Notes under the pieces: generated by a model
Database searches by the model: none
Told to the model about the DNA's origin: nothing
Seen by the model: the letters and a program-made list of their open reading frames with translations, nothing else
Part shown: piece after piece, positions 7,553 to 16,427 of the stretch
Numbering within the stretch: the stretch's first letter is position 1
Layout: each line of letters begins with the position of its first letter
From: an uncultured Parabacteroides sp.
GTDB taxonomy: Bacteria; Bacteroidota; Bacteroidia; Bacteroidales; Tannerellaceae
DNA: 35,127 bases
Direction of reading: 5' to 3'
Assembly: GCA_944325335.1 (NCBI GenBank)
Contig: CALUZR010000037.1
Location: 1 to 35,127 of the forward strand
Translations under genes and position numbers: made by a program

Positions 7553-8788
7553 ATGAAAGCGAGAAACGTATTTACAGGATTGGCGGCAATGGCAGGTATG
7601 ATGCTTTGCTTGCAATGCGCGCCTTCAAAAAAAGAACAAGCTGCCGCGGAGAAGTCGTGGGATGTGCAGGCGATTGAACACGCCCGGGCACAAATCGGAT
7701 TGGAAATCGATACCATCGAGGCAAGCGGCCAGTGCCTGAACCCGGTGACGCTGACGCCGGAGGGTAAGGTGTATTATTGCGGCTATGCCGATTGGCGGAG
7801 CGGCTTCTTCCCCGGCAGCGTTTGGTATTTGTATGAACTGACGGGCGACACCGCGCTCCTCCCCTTGGCCGCGAAATATACGGAGGCGCTCGACGAGGCG
7901 AAGAACCTCACCTGGCACCACGACATCGGCTTCATCATCAACTGCAGCTATGGCAACGGGCTCCGGCTGGCGCACAACGAGGCGTACAAGGAGGTCATGA
8001 TCCAGGCGGCCAAGTCGCTCTGCACCCGTTTCCATGAAAAGCCGGGCGTCATCCAGAGCTGGAACGTCACGGGCAATAGCTGGCAGGCAAAGCGCGGGTG
8101 GGAATGTCCGGTCATCATCGACAACATGATGAACCTCGAACTCCTTTTCGAGGCCACGAAACTTTCAGGAGATTCTACGTATTATAAGGTGGCAGTCTCA
8201 CACGCCGACCGTACGATGCAGGAGCATTTCCGCCCCGACGGTAGCTGCTACCATGTGATTGATTATAGCATAGCGAGCGGGGAGGTCCGCCATCGCCAAA
8301 CCGCTCAGGGCTATGCCGACGAATCGGCATGGTCTCGCGGACAGGCATGGGCCATCTATGGCTACACGATGTGTTACCGCGAGACGGGCGACCGCCGTTA
8401 CCTCGATCAGGCGCTGAAGACATTCCAATTTATGAAACACCATAAAAACAGTCCCGCCGACTTGATCCCGTATTGGGACATGGATGCACCGAAGATTCCG
8501 AACGAGCCACGTGATGCCTCGTCGGCTTCGGTCATCGCCTCGGCGTTGTATGAAATCAGTACCTACGATGTGCCTGACGCTGCCTCCTACAAGGCATACG
8601 CCGACAGCATGATGCAATCGTTGGCATCACCCGCTTATACGGCACCGTTGGGCGAGAACGGACGCTTCATCCTGATGCACAGCGTCGGCAGCATTCCGCA
8701 CCACAGTGAAATCGACGTGCCTCTCAATTACGCAGACTATTATTACCTCGAAGCATTAAAACGGAAACAAGACATAGAAAAGAAGTAA
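7553..8788 (+). CDS. GH88 unsaturated glucuronyl hydrolase, predicted lipoprotein
   Basis: GH88 enzymes hydrate the 4,5-unsaturated uronic acid at the end of lyase-made di- or oligosaccharides and release 5-keto-4-deoxyuronate (DKI). The protein has 411 residues. It begins with a hydrophobic segment ending LCLQC (Cys22), a possible lipobox with an unusual Q before the cysteine, followed by a Lys/Glu/Ala-rich linker, so it is probably anchored facing the periplasm. The aspartates in HHDIGF (Asp124) and IIDNMM (Asp190) are the expected catalytic pair, and SAWSRGQAWAIYGY is a strong family motif. It is the first gene of the enzyme set and is followed after 4 bp by the DUF2264 gene. GH88 members act on glycosaminoglycan, pectin or ulvan fragments; the substrate cannot be fixed here. 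Confidence 0.9.
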   Translation: MKARNVFTGLAAMAGMMLCLQCAPSKKEQAAAEKSWDVQAIEHARAQIGLEIDTIEASGQCLNPVTLTPEGKVYYCGYADWRSGFFPGSVWYLYELTGDTALLPLAAKYTEALDEAKNLTWHHDIGFIINCSYGNGLRLAHNEAYKEVMIQAAKSLCTRFHEKPGVIQSWNVTGNSWQAKRGWECPVIIDNMMNLELLFEATKLSGDSTYYKVAVSHADRTMQEHFRPDGSCYHVIDYSIASGEVRHRQTAQGYADESAWSRGQAWAIYGYTMCYRETGDRRYLDQALKTFQFMKHHKNSPADLIPYWDMDAPKIPNEPRDASSASVIASALYEISTYDVPDAASYKAYADSMMQSLASPAYTAPLGENGRFILMHSVGSIPHHSEIDVPLNYADYYYLEALKRKQDIEKK

Positions 8789-8792
8789 AACC

Positions 8793-10022
8793 ATGAAGAA
8801 GAACCGACTGATTGCCCTCCTCGTAGGGCTGTGCCTGTGGACTGGCTGGAGCCAGGCCGCCGAACCGGCAAACGACCGCCAAGTATGGGCGGAGATGTGT
8901 TATAAGATTGCCCGTCCCGTGTTGGAAAACATGAGCAAGGGCGAGTTGCAAAAGAACATGCAGATGGAATACAGCCCCACGTGGGACGGGCGCGACAAGC
9001 GGGTAGCCTATATGGAGACCTTCGGCCGCCTCATGGCTGGCATCACGCCTTGGCTTGCCCTGCCGGAAGATAACACGGAAGAGGGTAAGATGCGCAAGCA
9101 GCTCCACGAGTGGGCGTTGCTGTCGTATAAGAACGCGGTAGACCCGAAGAGTCCCGATTGCCTCCTCTGGAAGAGTTCTTCCACGCAGGTGTTGGTAGAT
9201 GCTGCTTATCTGGCCGAGAGCTTCCTCCGCGCGCCGGAAGCGACGTGGGCAAAGCTCGACAAGGAGACCCAAGCACGCTACGTGGAATGCTTCAAGGGAT
9301 TGCGCACCATCCGTCCGGCCTACAACAACTGGCTGCTGTTCCGCGCCATGGTCGAGGCGTTCCTCTTCTCCATCGACGAGGAAGCCGATGAGTATGTACT
9401 GGCCGTAGCTACTAACAAGATCAACGAATGGTACCTGAGCGACGGGTTCTACTCGGACGGCCCCGAGTTCGCGTTCGACTATTACAACTCCTTCGTCATG
9501 CACCCGATGTACATCGAAGTGCTCGAAGTATTGGAAGCGAAGAAGTTCTGGACTACGGTCAGCACGGAGTTAGCCATCAAGCGGATGCAACGCTTCAACA
9601 CCATCCTGGAACGCCTCATCTCGCCGGAAGGCACCTTCCCCGCCGTGGGCCGCTCCATCACCTACCGCATGGGCGTCTTCCAGACCCTCGCTATGGCGGC
9701 TTGGAAATACGGGATGCCGGAAAACGTCTCGAACGGGCAGGTACGCGCCGCGCTGACAAAGGTGATGCAGAACATGTTCGCCGTAGAGGGTAACTTCAAC
9801 GAAAAGGGCTATTTGGCCTTGGGCTTTGCCGGGCATCAACCCAATTTGGCAAATTATTATACCAACAACGGTAGCCTTTATATGACATCTTTAGTATATT
9901 TGCCCCTCGGATTGCCCACCGACCATCCCTTCTGGACCGACCCCGCCCAACCGTGGACTTCCCAGAAAGCCTGGAGCGGCAAGCAATTCCCGATAGACGG
10001 GCACGTCTCGCTGCGGAAGTGA
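8793..10022 (+). CDS. Exported DUF2264-domain protein, probable uronate-glycan enzyme
   Basis: The protein has 409 residues, with a Sec signal peptide (MKKNRLIALLVGLCLWTGW, cleavage near SQA-A) and one DUF2264 domain over nearly its whole length. Typical stretches are YNNWLLFRAMVEAFL (about 175), the Asp/Tyr-rich SDGFYSDGPEFAFDYYNSF (about 216-235) and the C-terminal PAQPWTSQKAWSG. DUF2264 proteins are predicted alpha/alpha-barrel proteins common in Bacteroidetes glycan loci; from memory, some have been linked to beta-glucuronidase activity (GH154), which is not verified here. Its tight link to GH88 (4-bp gap) suggests it acts on the same oligosaccharide in the periplasm. Confidence is high for the domain and low for the reaction. 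Confidence 0.8.
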   Translation: MKKNRLIALLVGLCLWTGWSQAAEPANDRQVWAEMCYKIARPVLENMSKGELQKNMQMEYSPTWDGRDKRVAYMETFGRLMAGITPWLALPEDNTEEGKMRKQLHEWALLSYKNAVDPKSPDCLLWKSSSTQVLVDAAYLAESFLRAPEATWAKLDKETQARYVECFKGLRTIRPAYNNWLLFRAMVEAFLFSIDEEADEYVLAVATNKINEWYLSDGFYSDGPEFAFDYYNSFVMHPMYIEVLEVLEAKKFWTTVSTELAIKRMQRFNTILERLISPEGTFPAVGRSITYRMGVFQTLAMAAWKYGMPENVSNGQVRAALTKVMQNMFAVEGNFNEKGYLALGFAGHQPNLANYYTNNGSLYMTSLVYLPLGLPTDHPFWTDPAQPWTSQKAWSGKQFPIDGHVSLRK

Positions 10023-10030
10023 CAAACGTT

Positions 10031-10191
10031 GCGCCGAGCGGCGTAAGGGTCATGCGCCGTACGGCGTAAAGGTATTGCGCCGAGCGGCGTAAAGGTCGTG
10101 CGCCGTACGGCGTAAAGGTATTGCGCCGAGCGGTACAAAGGTCGTGCACCGTACGCTGTAAAGGTATTGCACCGAGCGGTGCAAAGGTTAA
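10031..10191. repeat. Tandem array of seven 23-bp palindromic units
   Basis: Units start at 10031, 10054, 10077, 10100, 10123, 10146 and 10169, at exact 23-bp steps. Each holds a dyad of the form GCGCCG-nn-CGGCGT followed by AAAGGT. The central dinucleotide alternates AG, TA, AG, TA, AG, TA, AG, and the tails largely alternate as well, so the higher-order period is 46 bp. In the last unit GCACCG-AG-CGGTGC changes both sides of the stem (G/C to A/T), and unit six shows the same double change. This points to selection for base pairing or for a two-fold-symmetric protein site. It lies between the DUF2264 gene and kduD within one transcription direction. Confidence 0.9.
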
Positions 10192-10228
10192 GTAGAAAAA
10201 AGTATTGAACAATAAAAAGGAAAAGAAT

Positions 10229-11023
10229 ATGGTAAATTTCTCATTAAAAGGAAAAGTGGCTTTGGTAACGGGAGCCGCTTATGGCATAGGATTCGCCATC
10301 GCGCAGGCGTTGGCCGAGGCAGGAGCACAGATTGCTTTCAACTGCCGCAGTACGGAACATTTGGAAACAGCCAAGGCTGCGTATGCGCGGCTGGGCATCC
10401 CGGTGCGCGGGTACATTTGCGACGTGACGAAAGAGGATGAAGTGGCACGCATGGTGGCCGACATCGAGGAGCACCTGGGCGTAATCGACATCTTGGTGAA
10501 CAACGCCGGCATCATCAAGCGCATCCCCATGACGGAGATGAAGGTAGAGGAGTTCCGCCAGGTAGTGGATATCGACCTTACGGCGCCGTTCATCGTCTCG
10601 AAGGCCGTCATCCCCGGCATGATCAAGAAGGGGCATGGCAAGATTATCAACGTCTGCTCGATGATGAGCGAACTGGGACGCGAGACGGTCTCTGCTTATG
10701 CAGCGGCCAAGGGAGGCCTCAAGATGCTGACCCGCAACATCGCCTCGGAATATGGCGAGTACAATATCCAGTGCAACGGCATCGGCCCGGGTTATATCGC
10801 TACGCCGCAGACGGCACCGCTCCGCGAGAAGCAGGCCGACGGTTCGCGCCACCCGTTCGATTCGTTCATCATCTCGAAGACGCCGGCCGCACGTTGGGGC
10901 ACACCGGAGGATTTGATGGGACCGGCCGTGTTCCTCGCTTCCGACGCATCAGACTTCGTGAATGGACATATATTATATGTAGACGGAGGCATCCTCGCCT
11001 ATATCGGCAAGCAGCCTAAGTAA
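10229..11023 (+). CDS. kduD: KduD, 2-dehydro-3-deoxy-D-gluconate 5-dehydrogenase (SDR)
   Basis: This short-chain dehydrogenase reduces 2,5-diketo-3-deoxygluconate (DKII) to 2-keto-3-deoxygluconate (KDG) with NAD(P)H in the cytoplasm. The 264 residues show the Rossmann motif TGAAYGIG (14-21), NNAG (91-94) and the catalytic Ser144, Tyr157 and Lys161 (YAAAK). No signal peptide is present. Databases often call this subfamily gluconate 5-dehydrogenase; the neighbours kduI, kdgK and eda favour KduD. The ATG at 10229, with an AAAAAGG stretch before it, is preferred to an upstream in-frame TTG at 10205. The 23-bp array ends about 38 bp upstream. Confidence 0.9.
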   Translation: MVNFSLKGKVALVTGAAYGIGFAIAQALAEAGAQIAFNCRSTEHLETAKAAYARLGIPVRGYICDVTKEDEVARMVADIEEHLGVIDILVNNAGIIKRIPMTEMKVEEFRQVVDIDLTAPFIVSKAVIPGMIKKGHGKIINVCSMMSELGRETVSAYAAAKGGLKMLTRNIASEYGEYNIQCNGIGPGYIATPQTAPLREKQADGSRHPFDSFIISKTPAARWGTPEDLMGPAVFLASDASDFVNGHILYVDGGILAYIGKQPK

Positions 11024-11034
11024 AGACGGCGTAT

Positions 11035-12252
11035 ATGAGGTTGCGTAATCTATATTATTGCATAGGAATAGCCAGCCTGTTGGGTACAGGATGCCTGACG
11101 GGTTGCGCTTCCGGCGAGCCGACCCTCACCATCTCGAACCCCTCCGACATCGACCGGACGGGCGAGATGGTGGAGTTCTCTTACCCGGAGATGGAAGCCA
11201 AGCACAAGTGGATAGCCGAGGGCTTTATCATCCAAGACGAAGGAGGGCAAGAGGTACCCTATCAACGCCTGGCGAACGGGCAAGTCATCTTCCCCGTTTC
11301 CTTGGAAGCGCATGGGAAGGCGGTTTACAAGGTAGTGCCCGGCACGCCCTCGCCCGTCGGGTCCATCGCCTGCGGAAGGCATTACCCCGAACGCCTGGAC
11401 GATATCGCTTGGGAGAACGACAAATCCGGGTACCGGGCCTATGGTCCAGCGTTGCAACGCACAGGCGAAAAGGCATACGGATATGATATTCTGGTGAAGA
11501 ACGTAAAAGAGCCTGTCTTGGAGCAACGCTATGCCATGGAATTGGACAAAGAGGCGCGTGCCCAGATAGCTGCTTGGTATAAAGCAGGCGAAAAGGCCAA
11601 GGCCGATAGCCTGGCGCGTGCCATCTCGTATCACGTAGACCATGGGAACGGCATGGATTGCTATAACGTAGGTCCGACGTTGGGAGGCGGTACGGCGGCG
11701 CTTTGGGTCGATTCGGCGATTGTCTATCCGTATTGTTATCAAGATTATGAGATTATAGACAACGGGCCGTTGCGCTTTACCGTCCGACTGACCTTCCCAC
11801 CTACGACGATCAAGGGAGATACCAACGTGATCGAGACGCGCGTCATCACCTTGGATGCCGGTTCGCACCTGAACCGGACGGAGGTGACGTATGAGCACCT
11901 TTCCCAACCGGCCGAGGTCGTAGCCGGGATCGTCATCCATCCGGAGAACCCAGACGGATATCGGTACGACAAGGAGAAACGCTACATCGCCTATGCTGAC
12001 TCGACGAACAACACGCAAGCCGGGAATGGCATCATCTACGTGGGCGCCGTGTTCGCGGATGCCATGCAGGATGCGTGTGTAGACAAAGGGCATGTGTTGG
12101 GATTTAGCCCGTATCAACCCGGTGCTACCTTCTGCTATTATTGGGGAAGCGGCTGGAGCAAAGCTGGTGTCCCGTCGATGGAAGCCTGGTGCGATTACCT
12201 CGCCCGATATGCACGTTGTGTTTCGCAACCTTTACAACTGACAATCAAATAA
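11035..12252 (+). CDS. DUF4861-domain lipoprotein
   Basis: The protein has 405 residues and begins with a lipoprotein signal ending CLTGC (Cys24). The remainder looks like a DUF4861 protein, a mainly beta-strand, galactose-mutarotase-like fold seen in Bacteroidetes uronate/pectin-type loci: an N-terminal strand-rich module (TLTISNPSDIDRTGEMVEF), then DHGNGMDCYNVGPTLGGGT near residue 202 and YYWGSGWSKAG near 365-375. The biochemical function is unknown to me. It lies 11 bp after kduD and 12 bp before the permease gene, so it is surely part of the operon. A role in handling the unsaturated uronate or a related sugar in the periplasm is inferred from position only. Confidence 0.75.
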   Translation: MRLRNLYYCIGIASLLGTGCLTGCASGEPTLTISNPSDIDRTGEMVEFSYPEMEAKHKWIAEGFIIQDEGGQEVPYQRLANGQVIFPVSLEAHGKAVYKVVPGTPSPVGSIACGRHYPERLDDIAWENDKSGYRAYGPALQRTGEKAYGYDILVKNVKEPVLEQRYAMELDKEARAQIAAWYKAGEKAKADSLARAISYHVDHGNGMDCYNVGPTLGGGTAALWVDSAIVYPYCYQDYEIIDNGPLRFTVRLTFPPTTIKGDTNVIETRVITLDAGSHLNRTEVTYEHLSQPAEVVAGIVIHPENPDGYRYDKEKRYIAYADSTNNTQAGNGIIYVGAVFADAMQDACVDKGHVLGFSPYQPGATFCYYWGSGWSKAGVPSMEAWCDYLARYARCVSQPLQLTIK

Positions 12253-12264
12253 ACTATAACGGTA

Positions 12265-13656
12265 ATGGAACAAGTTTTCAGTTATATTTTAGGATTAGGA
12301 GCGCCCGTGATGATGCCGATTATCTTTACGATATTGGGCGTCTGTATCGGTGTGAAATTGGGAAAGGCCATCAAAAGCGGTTTGCTGGTGGGCGTCGGCT
12401 TTGTCGGTTTGTCTATCGTCACGGCCTTGCTTACGACTGCATTAGGCCCGGCACTGAACAACGTGGTGGATGTGTACCATTTGCAACTCGGCGTGTTCGA
12501 TATGGGTTGGCCAGCTGCGGCCAGTATTGCGTATAATACCTCGGTGGGGGCCTTTATCATTCCGGTCTGCTTGGGCGTCAATCTCTTGATGCTCCTTACG
12601 CGGACGACCCGGACGGTGAATATCGACCTTTGGAACTATTGGCATTTCGCCTTCATTGGCGCGATTGTCTACTTTGCCTGCGACGATATCCTTTGGGGAT
12701 TCTTTGCGGCGGTGATTTGCTATATCCTCACGTTGGTGATAGCCGATTTGACGGCCAACCAATTCCAGAAGTTCTACGAGAAGATGGACGGCATCTCGAT
12801 TCCCCAACCCTTCTGTGCGGGATTCGTACCCTTTGCGATTGCCATCAATAAGCTATTGGATAAGATTCCAGGCGTCAACCAAATACAGATCGATGCGGAA
12901 GGGATGAAGAAGCGGTTCGGTTTGTTGGGCGAACCTTTGTTCCTCGGCGTCATTGTCGGGTGCTTGGTGGGTTTGCTTGCCCAATATGAATTGCCCAAGA
13001 TCTTGATGCTGGGCGTGCAGATGGGTGCCGTGATGGAATTGATTCCGCGCATTACGGGGTTGTTCATCGAAGGATTGATGCCCATCTCGGATGCCACGCG
13101 CCAGTTGATTGCGAAGAAATTCAAGAACGCGGCGGGATTGAATATCGGTATGAGCCCAGCGTTGGTCATCGGCCATCCTGCCACGTTGGTAGTTTCTTTG
13201 CTTTTAATACCGGTAATTATATTTCTTTCTGTAATTTTGCCGGGGAATGAGTTTCTCCCGTTGGCATCGTTGGCAGGCATGTTCTATCTTTTCCCGTTGG
13301 TATTGCCGATTACGAAAGGGAATGTGTTCAAGACATTCATCATCGGGTTGGTGGTATTGGTGATTGGCGTCTATTTCGTGACGAATCTGGCACCTGCCTT
13401 TACGCTGGCAGCCCAAGACGTGTACGCGATGACGCAAGATGCGGCCGTGAAGATTCCGGACGGATTCGACTATGCCGCTTCGTTGGATTTCGCTTCCAGT
13501 CCGTTTGCTTGGATTATCTACCATCTGGTGATTTCCATTAAGTATGTCGGACCGGCAGCGTTGGTATTGTTCACGGGCTTTATGGTATGGGTAAACCATC
13601 GCCGTATCGTGAAACTGAATCAAGAGAATAATAACGAAATAAATAAACAAATATGA
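12265..13656 (+). CDS. GatC-like EIIC permease (PTS galactitol IIC family)
   Basis: This polytopic inner-membrane protein of 463 residues has about ten hydrophobic segments. It follows the galactitol EIIC family from end to end: the N-terminal [21 protein letters not shown], the [12 protein letters not shown] loop (about 74-85), [19 protein letters not shown] (about 111-129), [18 protein letters not shown], and the conserved [14 protein letters not shown]. No EIIA, EIIB, EI or HPr gene is present in the window, and Bacteroidetes generally lack a working sugar PTS. The protein therefore probably works as a stand-alone carrier or facilitator. In this operon the likely cargo is a keto-deoxy-uronate (DKI or DKII) on its way to KduD. 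Its stop overlaps the kduI start (ATGA). Confidence 0.85.
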   Translation: MEQVFSYILGLGAPVMMPIIFTILGVCIGVKLGKAIKSGLLVGVGFVGLSIVTALLTTALGPALNNVVDVYHLQLGVFDMGWPAAASIAYNTSVGAFIIPVCLGVNLLMLLTRTTRTVNIDLWNYWHFAFIGAIVYFACDDILWGFFAAVICYILTLVIADLTANQFQKFYEKMDGISIPQPFCAGFVPFAIAINKLLDKIPGVNQIQIDAEGMKKRFGLLGEPLFLGVIVGCLVGLLAQYELPKILMLGVQMGAVMELIPRITGLFIEGLMPISDATRQLIAKKFKNAAGLNIGMSPALVIGHPATLVVSLLLIPVIIFLSVILPGNEFLPLASLAGMFYLFPLVLPITKGNVFKTFIIGLVVLVIGVYFVTNLAPAFTLAAQDVYAMTQDAAVKIPDGFDYAASLDFASSPFAWIIYHLVISIKYVGPAALVLFTGFMVWVNHRRIVKLNQENNNEINKQI

Positions 13657-14573
13657 AGAAATTAATTCTTGCAATGATGTTTGGATCATTAATGACTACG
13701 GCCAATGCTCAAGTAAATTATCGGATGCAAGTAGCTTGCAATCCGCAAGACGTGAAGACGTACGACACGGATCGTCTTCGTAGTAGTTTCCTGATGGAGA
13801 AGGTTATGGTGGCAGATGAAATCAATGTCACTTACTCCATGTACGACCGCTTTATCTTTGGCGGCGCGGTGCCGGTGAACAAAGTATTGTCGCTCGATAC
13901 CATCGACCCACTCAAAGCTCCTTACTTCTTGTATAATCGTGAATTGGGTGTGATCAATGTAGGAGGCGAAGGTATCGTCACGGTCGATGGCCAAGAATAT
14001 ACGTTAGGTTTCAAAGAGGCTTTGTATGTAGGCCGTGGAAAGCAGAAGGTGACTTTCAAGAGTAAAGACGCCAGCAATCCAGCCAAGTTCTACATCAACT
14101 CGGCCATTGCGCACAAAGAGTATAAGACGCAGTTGGTCACGATTGATGGCCGCAAGGGTACGCTGAAATCCAACTCTTTCCCGGCTGGGAAGATGGAAGA
14201 GAGCAACGACCGCGTCATCAACCAGCTTATCGTAGCGAATGTGTTGGAAGAAGGTCCTTGCCAATTGCAAATGGGCTTGACGGAATTGAAACCGGGTAGC
14301 GTCTGGAATACGATGCCCGCCCATACGCATAGCCGCCGTATCGAGGCTTATTTCTATTTCAATGTGCCAGAAGGGAACCGCATTTGCCATTTGATGGGCG
14401 AACCGAAAGAAGAACGCCTCGTGTGGATGAACAACGAACAAGCGATCATGTCGCCAGAATGGTCTATCCATGCTGCAGCGGGTACCAGCAACTATATGTT
14501 TATTTGGGGCATGGCTGGTGAGAACTTGGATTACAACGACCAAGACAAGATCCCTTATACAGAAATGAGATAA
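13653..14573 (+). CDS. kduI: KduI, 5-dehydro-4-deoxy-D-glucuronate isomerase, with a signal peptide
   Basis: KduI isomerises DKI (5-keto-4-deoxyuronate) to DKII. The 306-residue protein carries the complete zinc site: His224, His226, Glu231 and His273, with the same spacing (2, 5, 42) as His196/198, Glu203 and His245 of the E. coli enzyme. [11 protein letters not shown] and SPEWSIH are unmistakable. Unusually, the first 19-20 residues ([19 protein letters not shown]) form a Sec signal peptide that cytosolic KduI lacks; alignable sequence begins near residue 22. The start is supported by the ATGA overlap with the permease gene. A shorter protein from Met25 is possible but would discard residues that align with the family. 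The enzyme is therefore predicted to be periplasmic. Confidence 0.95.
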   Translation: MKKLILAMMFGSLMTTANAQVNYRMQVACNPQDVKTYDTDRLRSSFLMEKVMVADEINVTYSMYDRFIFGGAVPVNKVLSLDTIDPLKAPYFLYNRELGVINVGGEGIVTVDGQEYTLGFKEALYVGRGKQKVTFKSKDASNPAKFYINSAIAHKEYKTQLVTIDGRKGTLKSNSFPAGKMEESNDRVINQLIVANVLEEGPCQLQMGLTELKPGSVWNTMPAHTHSRRIEAYFYFNVPEGNRICHLMGEPKEERLVWMNNEQAIMSPEWSIHAAAGTSNYMFIWGMAGENLDYNDQDKIPYTEMR

Positions 14574-14584
14574 ACATACACACG

Positions 14585-15607
14585 ATGGGAAAGATAGTTA
14601 CATTAGGCGAAATCATGCTTCGCCTCTCGACGCCGGGACATAGCCGGTTCGTGCAATCCGATTCGTTTGACGTGGTATACGGTGGAGGCGAAGCGAACGT
14701 AGCCGTCAGTTGTGCCAACTATGGCCATGAGGCTTATTTCGTGACAAAACTCCCGAAGCATGAAATCGGGCAGGCTGCAGTCAATGCGTTGCGCCGTTTT
14801 GGGGTACATACGGATTACATCACCCGCGGAGGCGACCGGGTCGGCATCTATTACTTGGAAAGTGGTTCGGCCATGCGTCCGAGCAAGGTGATTTATGACC
14901 GCTCCCATTCGTCGATAGCCGAGGCGGAGGCGTCCGACTTCGATTTCGATGCCATCATGGAAGGGGCCGATTGGTTTCATTGGTCGGGCATTACGCCAGC
15001 GATTTCTGACAAGGCGGCGATCCTCACCCGTTTGGCATGCGAGGCGGCGAAGCGTCACGGTGTCACGGTTTCGGTCGATTTAAATTTTCGGAAGAAACTG
15101 TGGACTTCGGAAAAGGCCCAGTCCGTCATGCGTCCGTTGATGCAGTATGTGGATGTTTGCATCGGCAATGAAGAGGACGCTGAATTGTGTTTGGGTTTTA
15201 AACCGGATGCAAATGTAGAGGCTGGATTGACGGATGCCGAAGGTTACAAAGGAATTTTTCGTAAGATGGCGGAGGAATTCAATTTCAAGTATGTAATTTC
15301 TACCTTACGAGAATCTTACTCCGCTTCGCATAATGGTTGGAAGGGGATGATCTATGACGGGAAAGATTTCTACGTCTCGCGTCATTACGATATCGCGCCG
15401 ATTGTCGATCGTGTGGGCGGAGGTGATTCCTTCTCGGGGGGCATCATCCACGGGTTGCTTACAAAAGGGACGCAAGCCGAAGCACTTGAATTTGCCGTGG
15501 CTGCTTCTGCGCTGAAGCACACGATCCCGGGCGATTTCAATATGGTATCTGCCGGCGAGGTCGAAGCATTGGCAGGCGGCGATGCGTCGGGCCGGGTGCA
15601 ACGATAA
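14585..15607 (+). CDS. kdgK: KdgK, 2-keto-3-deoxygluconate kinase (PfkB family)
   Basis: It phosphorylates KDG to KDPG with ATP in the cytoplasm. The 340 residues begin with KIVTLGEIMLRLSTPGHSR and VVYGGGEANVA (substrate loop, about 30-40), and carry the PfkB catalytic signature GGGDSFSGG with the base Asp281. A normal PfkB length and the location between kduI (11-bp gap) and eda (34-bp gap) support KDG as substrate. Enzymes of this subfamily are easily confused with fructokinases, but the operon makes KdgK much more likely. Confidence 0.93.
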   Translation: MGKIVTLGEIMLRLSTPGHSRFVQSDSFDVVYGGGEANVAVSCANYGHEAYFVTKLPKHEIGQAAVNALRRFGVHTDYITRGGDRVGIYYLESGSAMRPSKVIYDRSHSSIAEAEASDFDFDAIMEGADWFHWSGITPAISDKAAILTRLACEAAKRHGVTVSVDLNFRKKLWTSEKAQSVMRPLMQYVDVCIGNEEDAELCLGFKPDANVEAGLTDAEGYKGIFRKMAEEFNFKYVISTLRESYSASHNGWKGMIYDGKDFYVSRHYDIAPIVDRVGGGDSFSGGIIHGLLTKGTQAEALEFAVAASALKHTIPGDFNMVSAGEVEALAGGDASGRVQR

Positions 15608-15641
15608 ATTTAAATCAGTAGTTAGTCTAAAAAATTAGGAT

Positions 15642-16310
15642 ATGGCGAAATTTGATCAATTAGCTGTCTGGAATAAAATGCAGGAGACCGGCATGGTCCC
15701 CGTCTTCTACCACAAAGAGGCGAAGGTCGCGCAGCAAGTCGTCAAGGCCTGCTACGAGGGGGGCGTCCGCGTGTTCGAGTTCACGAACCGGGGAGATTTT
15801 GCGCACGAGGTCTTTGCAGAAGTCATTCGCTTCTCCCGCGCGGAGTGCCCTGAGTTGGCGTTGGGAGTCGGTTCGGTTATCGATGCGCCGACGGCCGCGC
15901 TTTATTTGCAGCTGGGAGCGGATTTTGTGGTAGGGCCGATGTTCAACGCAGAGATATCCCGGGTTTGCAACCGGCGCTCGATTCCGTATATTCCTGGTTG
16001 CGGGACGGTCTCGGAGGTCAGTCTTGCGCAGGAAACAGGTTGCCAGATTTGCAAGATATTCCCGGGCGACGTGCTCGGGCCTAAATTCGTGAAGGGACTA
16101 CGCGCCCCGATGCCCTGGTCGAAGCTGATGGTTACGGGCGGTGTCGAGCCGACGGAAGAGAACCTCTCCGCGTGGTTTCGTGCGGGCGTGTTCTGCGTCG
16201 GGATGGGCTCCAAACTCTTCCCGTCGTCCACGATTGCGGATTCCGATTGGACTGGAATTACCGACAAGTGCCGCGAAACTTTAGCGATTATCCAGAAAAT
16301 CCGCTCATAG
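15642..16310 (+). CDS. eda: Eda, KDPG aldolase
   Basis: It cleaves 2-keto-3-deoxy-6-phosphogluconate to pyruvate and glyceraldehyde-3-phosphate, the last step of the pathway encoded here. The 222 residues form a single TIM-barrel. The Schiff-base lysine is Lys138 in CKIFPGD, and the catalytic glutamate is Glu46 in FEFTNRG. PYIPGC and the phosphate-binding MVTGGVEPT are also present. It is the last gene of the set; a terminator follows 25 bp after the stop. Some members also cleave 4-hydroxy-2-oxoglutarate. Confidence 0.95.
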   Translation: MAKFDQLAVWNKMQETGMVPVFYHKEAKVAQQVVKACYEGGVRVFEFTNRGDFAHEVFAEVIRFSRAECPELALGVGSVIDAPTAALYLQLGADFVVGPMFNAEISRVCNRRSIPYIPGCGTVSEVSLAQETGCQICKIFPGDVLGPKFVKGLRAPMPWSKLMVTGGVEPTEENLSAWFRAGVFCVGMGSKLFPSSTIADSDWTGITDKCRETLAIIQKIRS

Positions 16311-16334
16311 GCGCGCAGAAAACAACCGGGTAAG

Positions 16335-16363
16335 TAGCTCCGCTGGTAGCGGGGCTATTTTTT
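16335..16363 (+). terminator. Rho-independent terminator after eda
   Basis: TAGCTCCGCT (16335-16344) and AGCGGGGCTA (16348-16357) form a stem with a GGT loop, followed by seven Ts. It closes the uronate operon. Confidence 0.85.
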
Positions 16364-16427
16364 TGCCCTTTTCTCCCGGATTTTTCTCACGCGCGTACAT
16401 TTAATTATTATATAAATAGAATTGCTG

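Noticed and set aside
11050..12228. Long minus-strand ORF of 392 residues opposite the DUF4861 gene
   Set aside because: It is the mirror of a clear lipoprotein gene in a tight operon, has Arg-rich low-character sequence and no signal or motif. Other long opposite-strand frames (for example 4431-5249, 18427-19245, 24182-25132 and 27324-28571) were set aside for the same reason.
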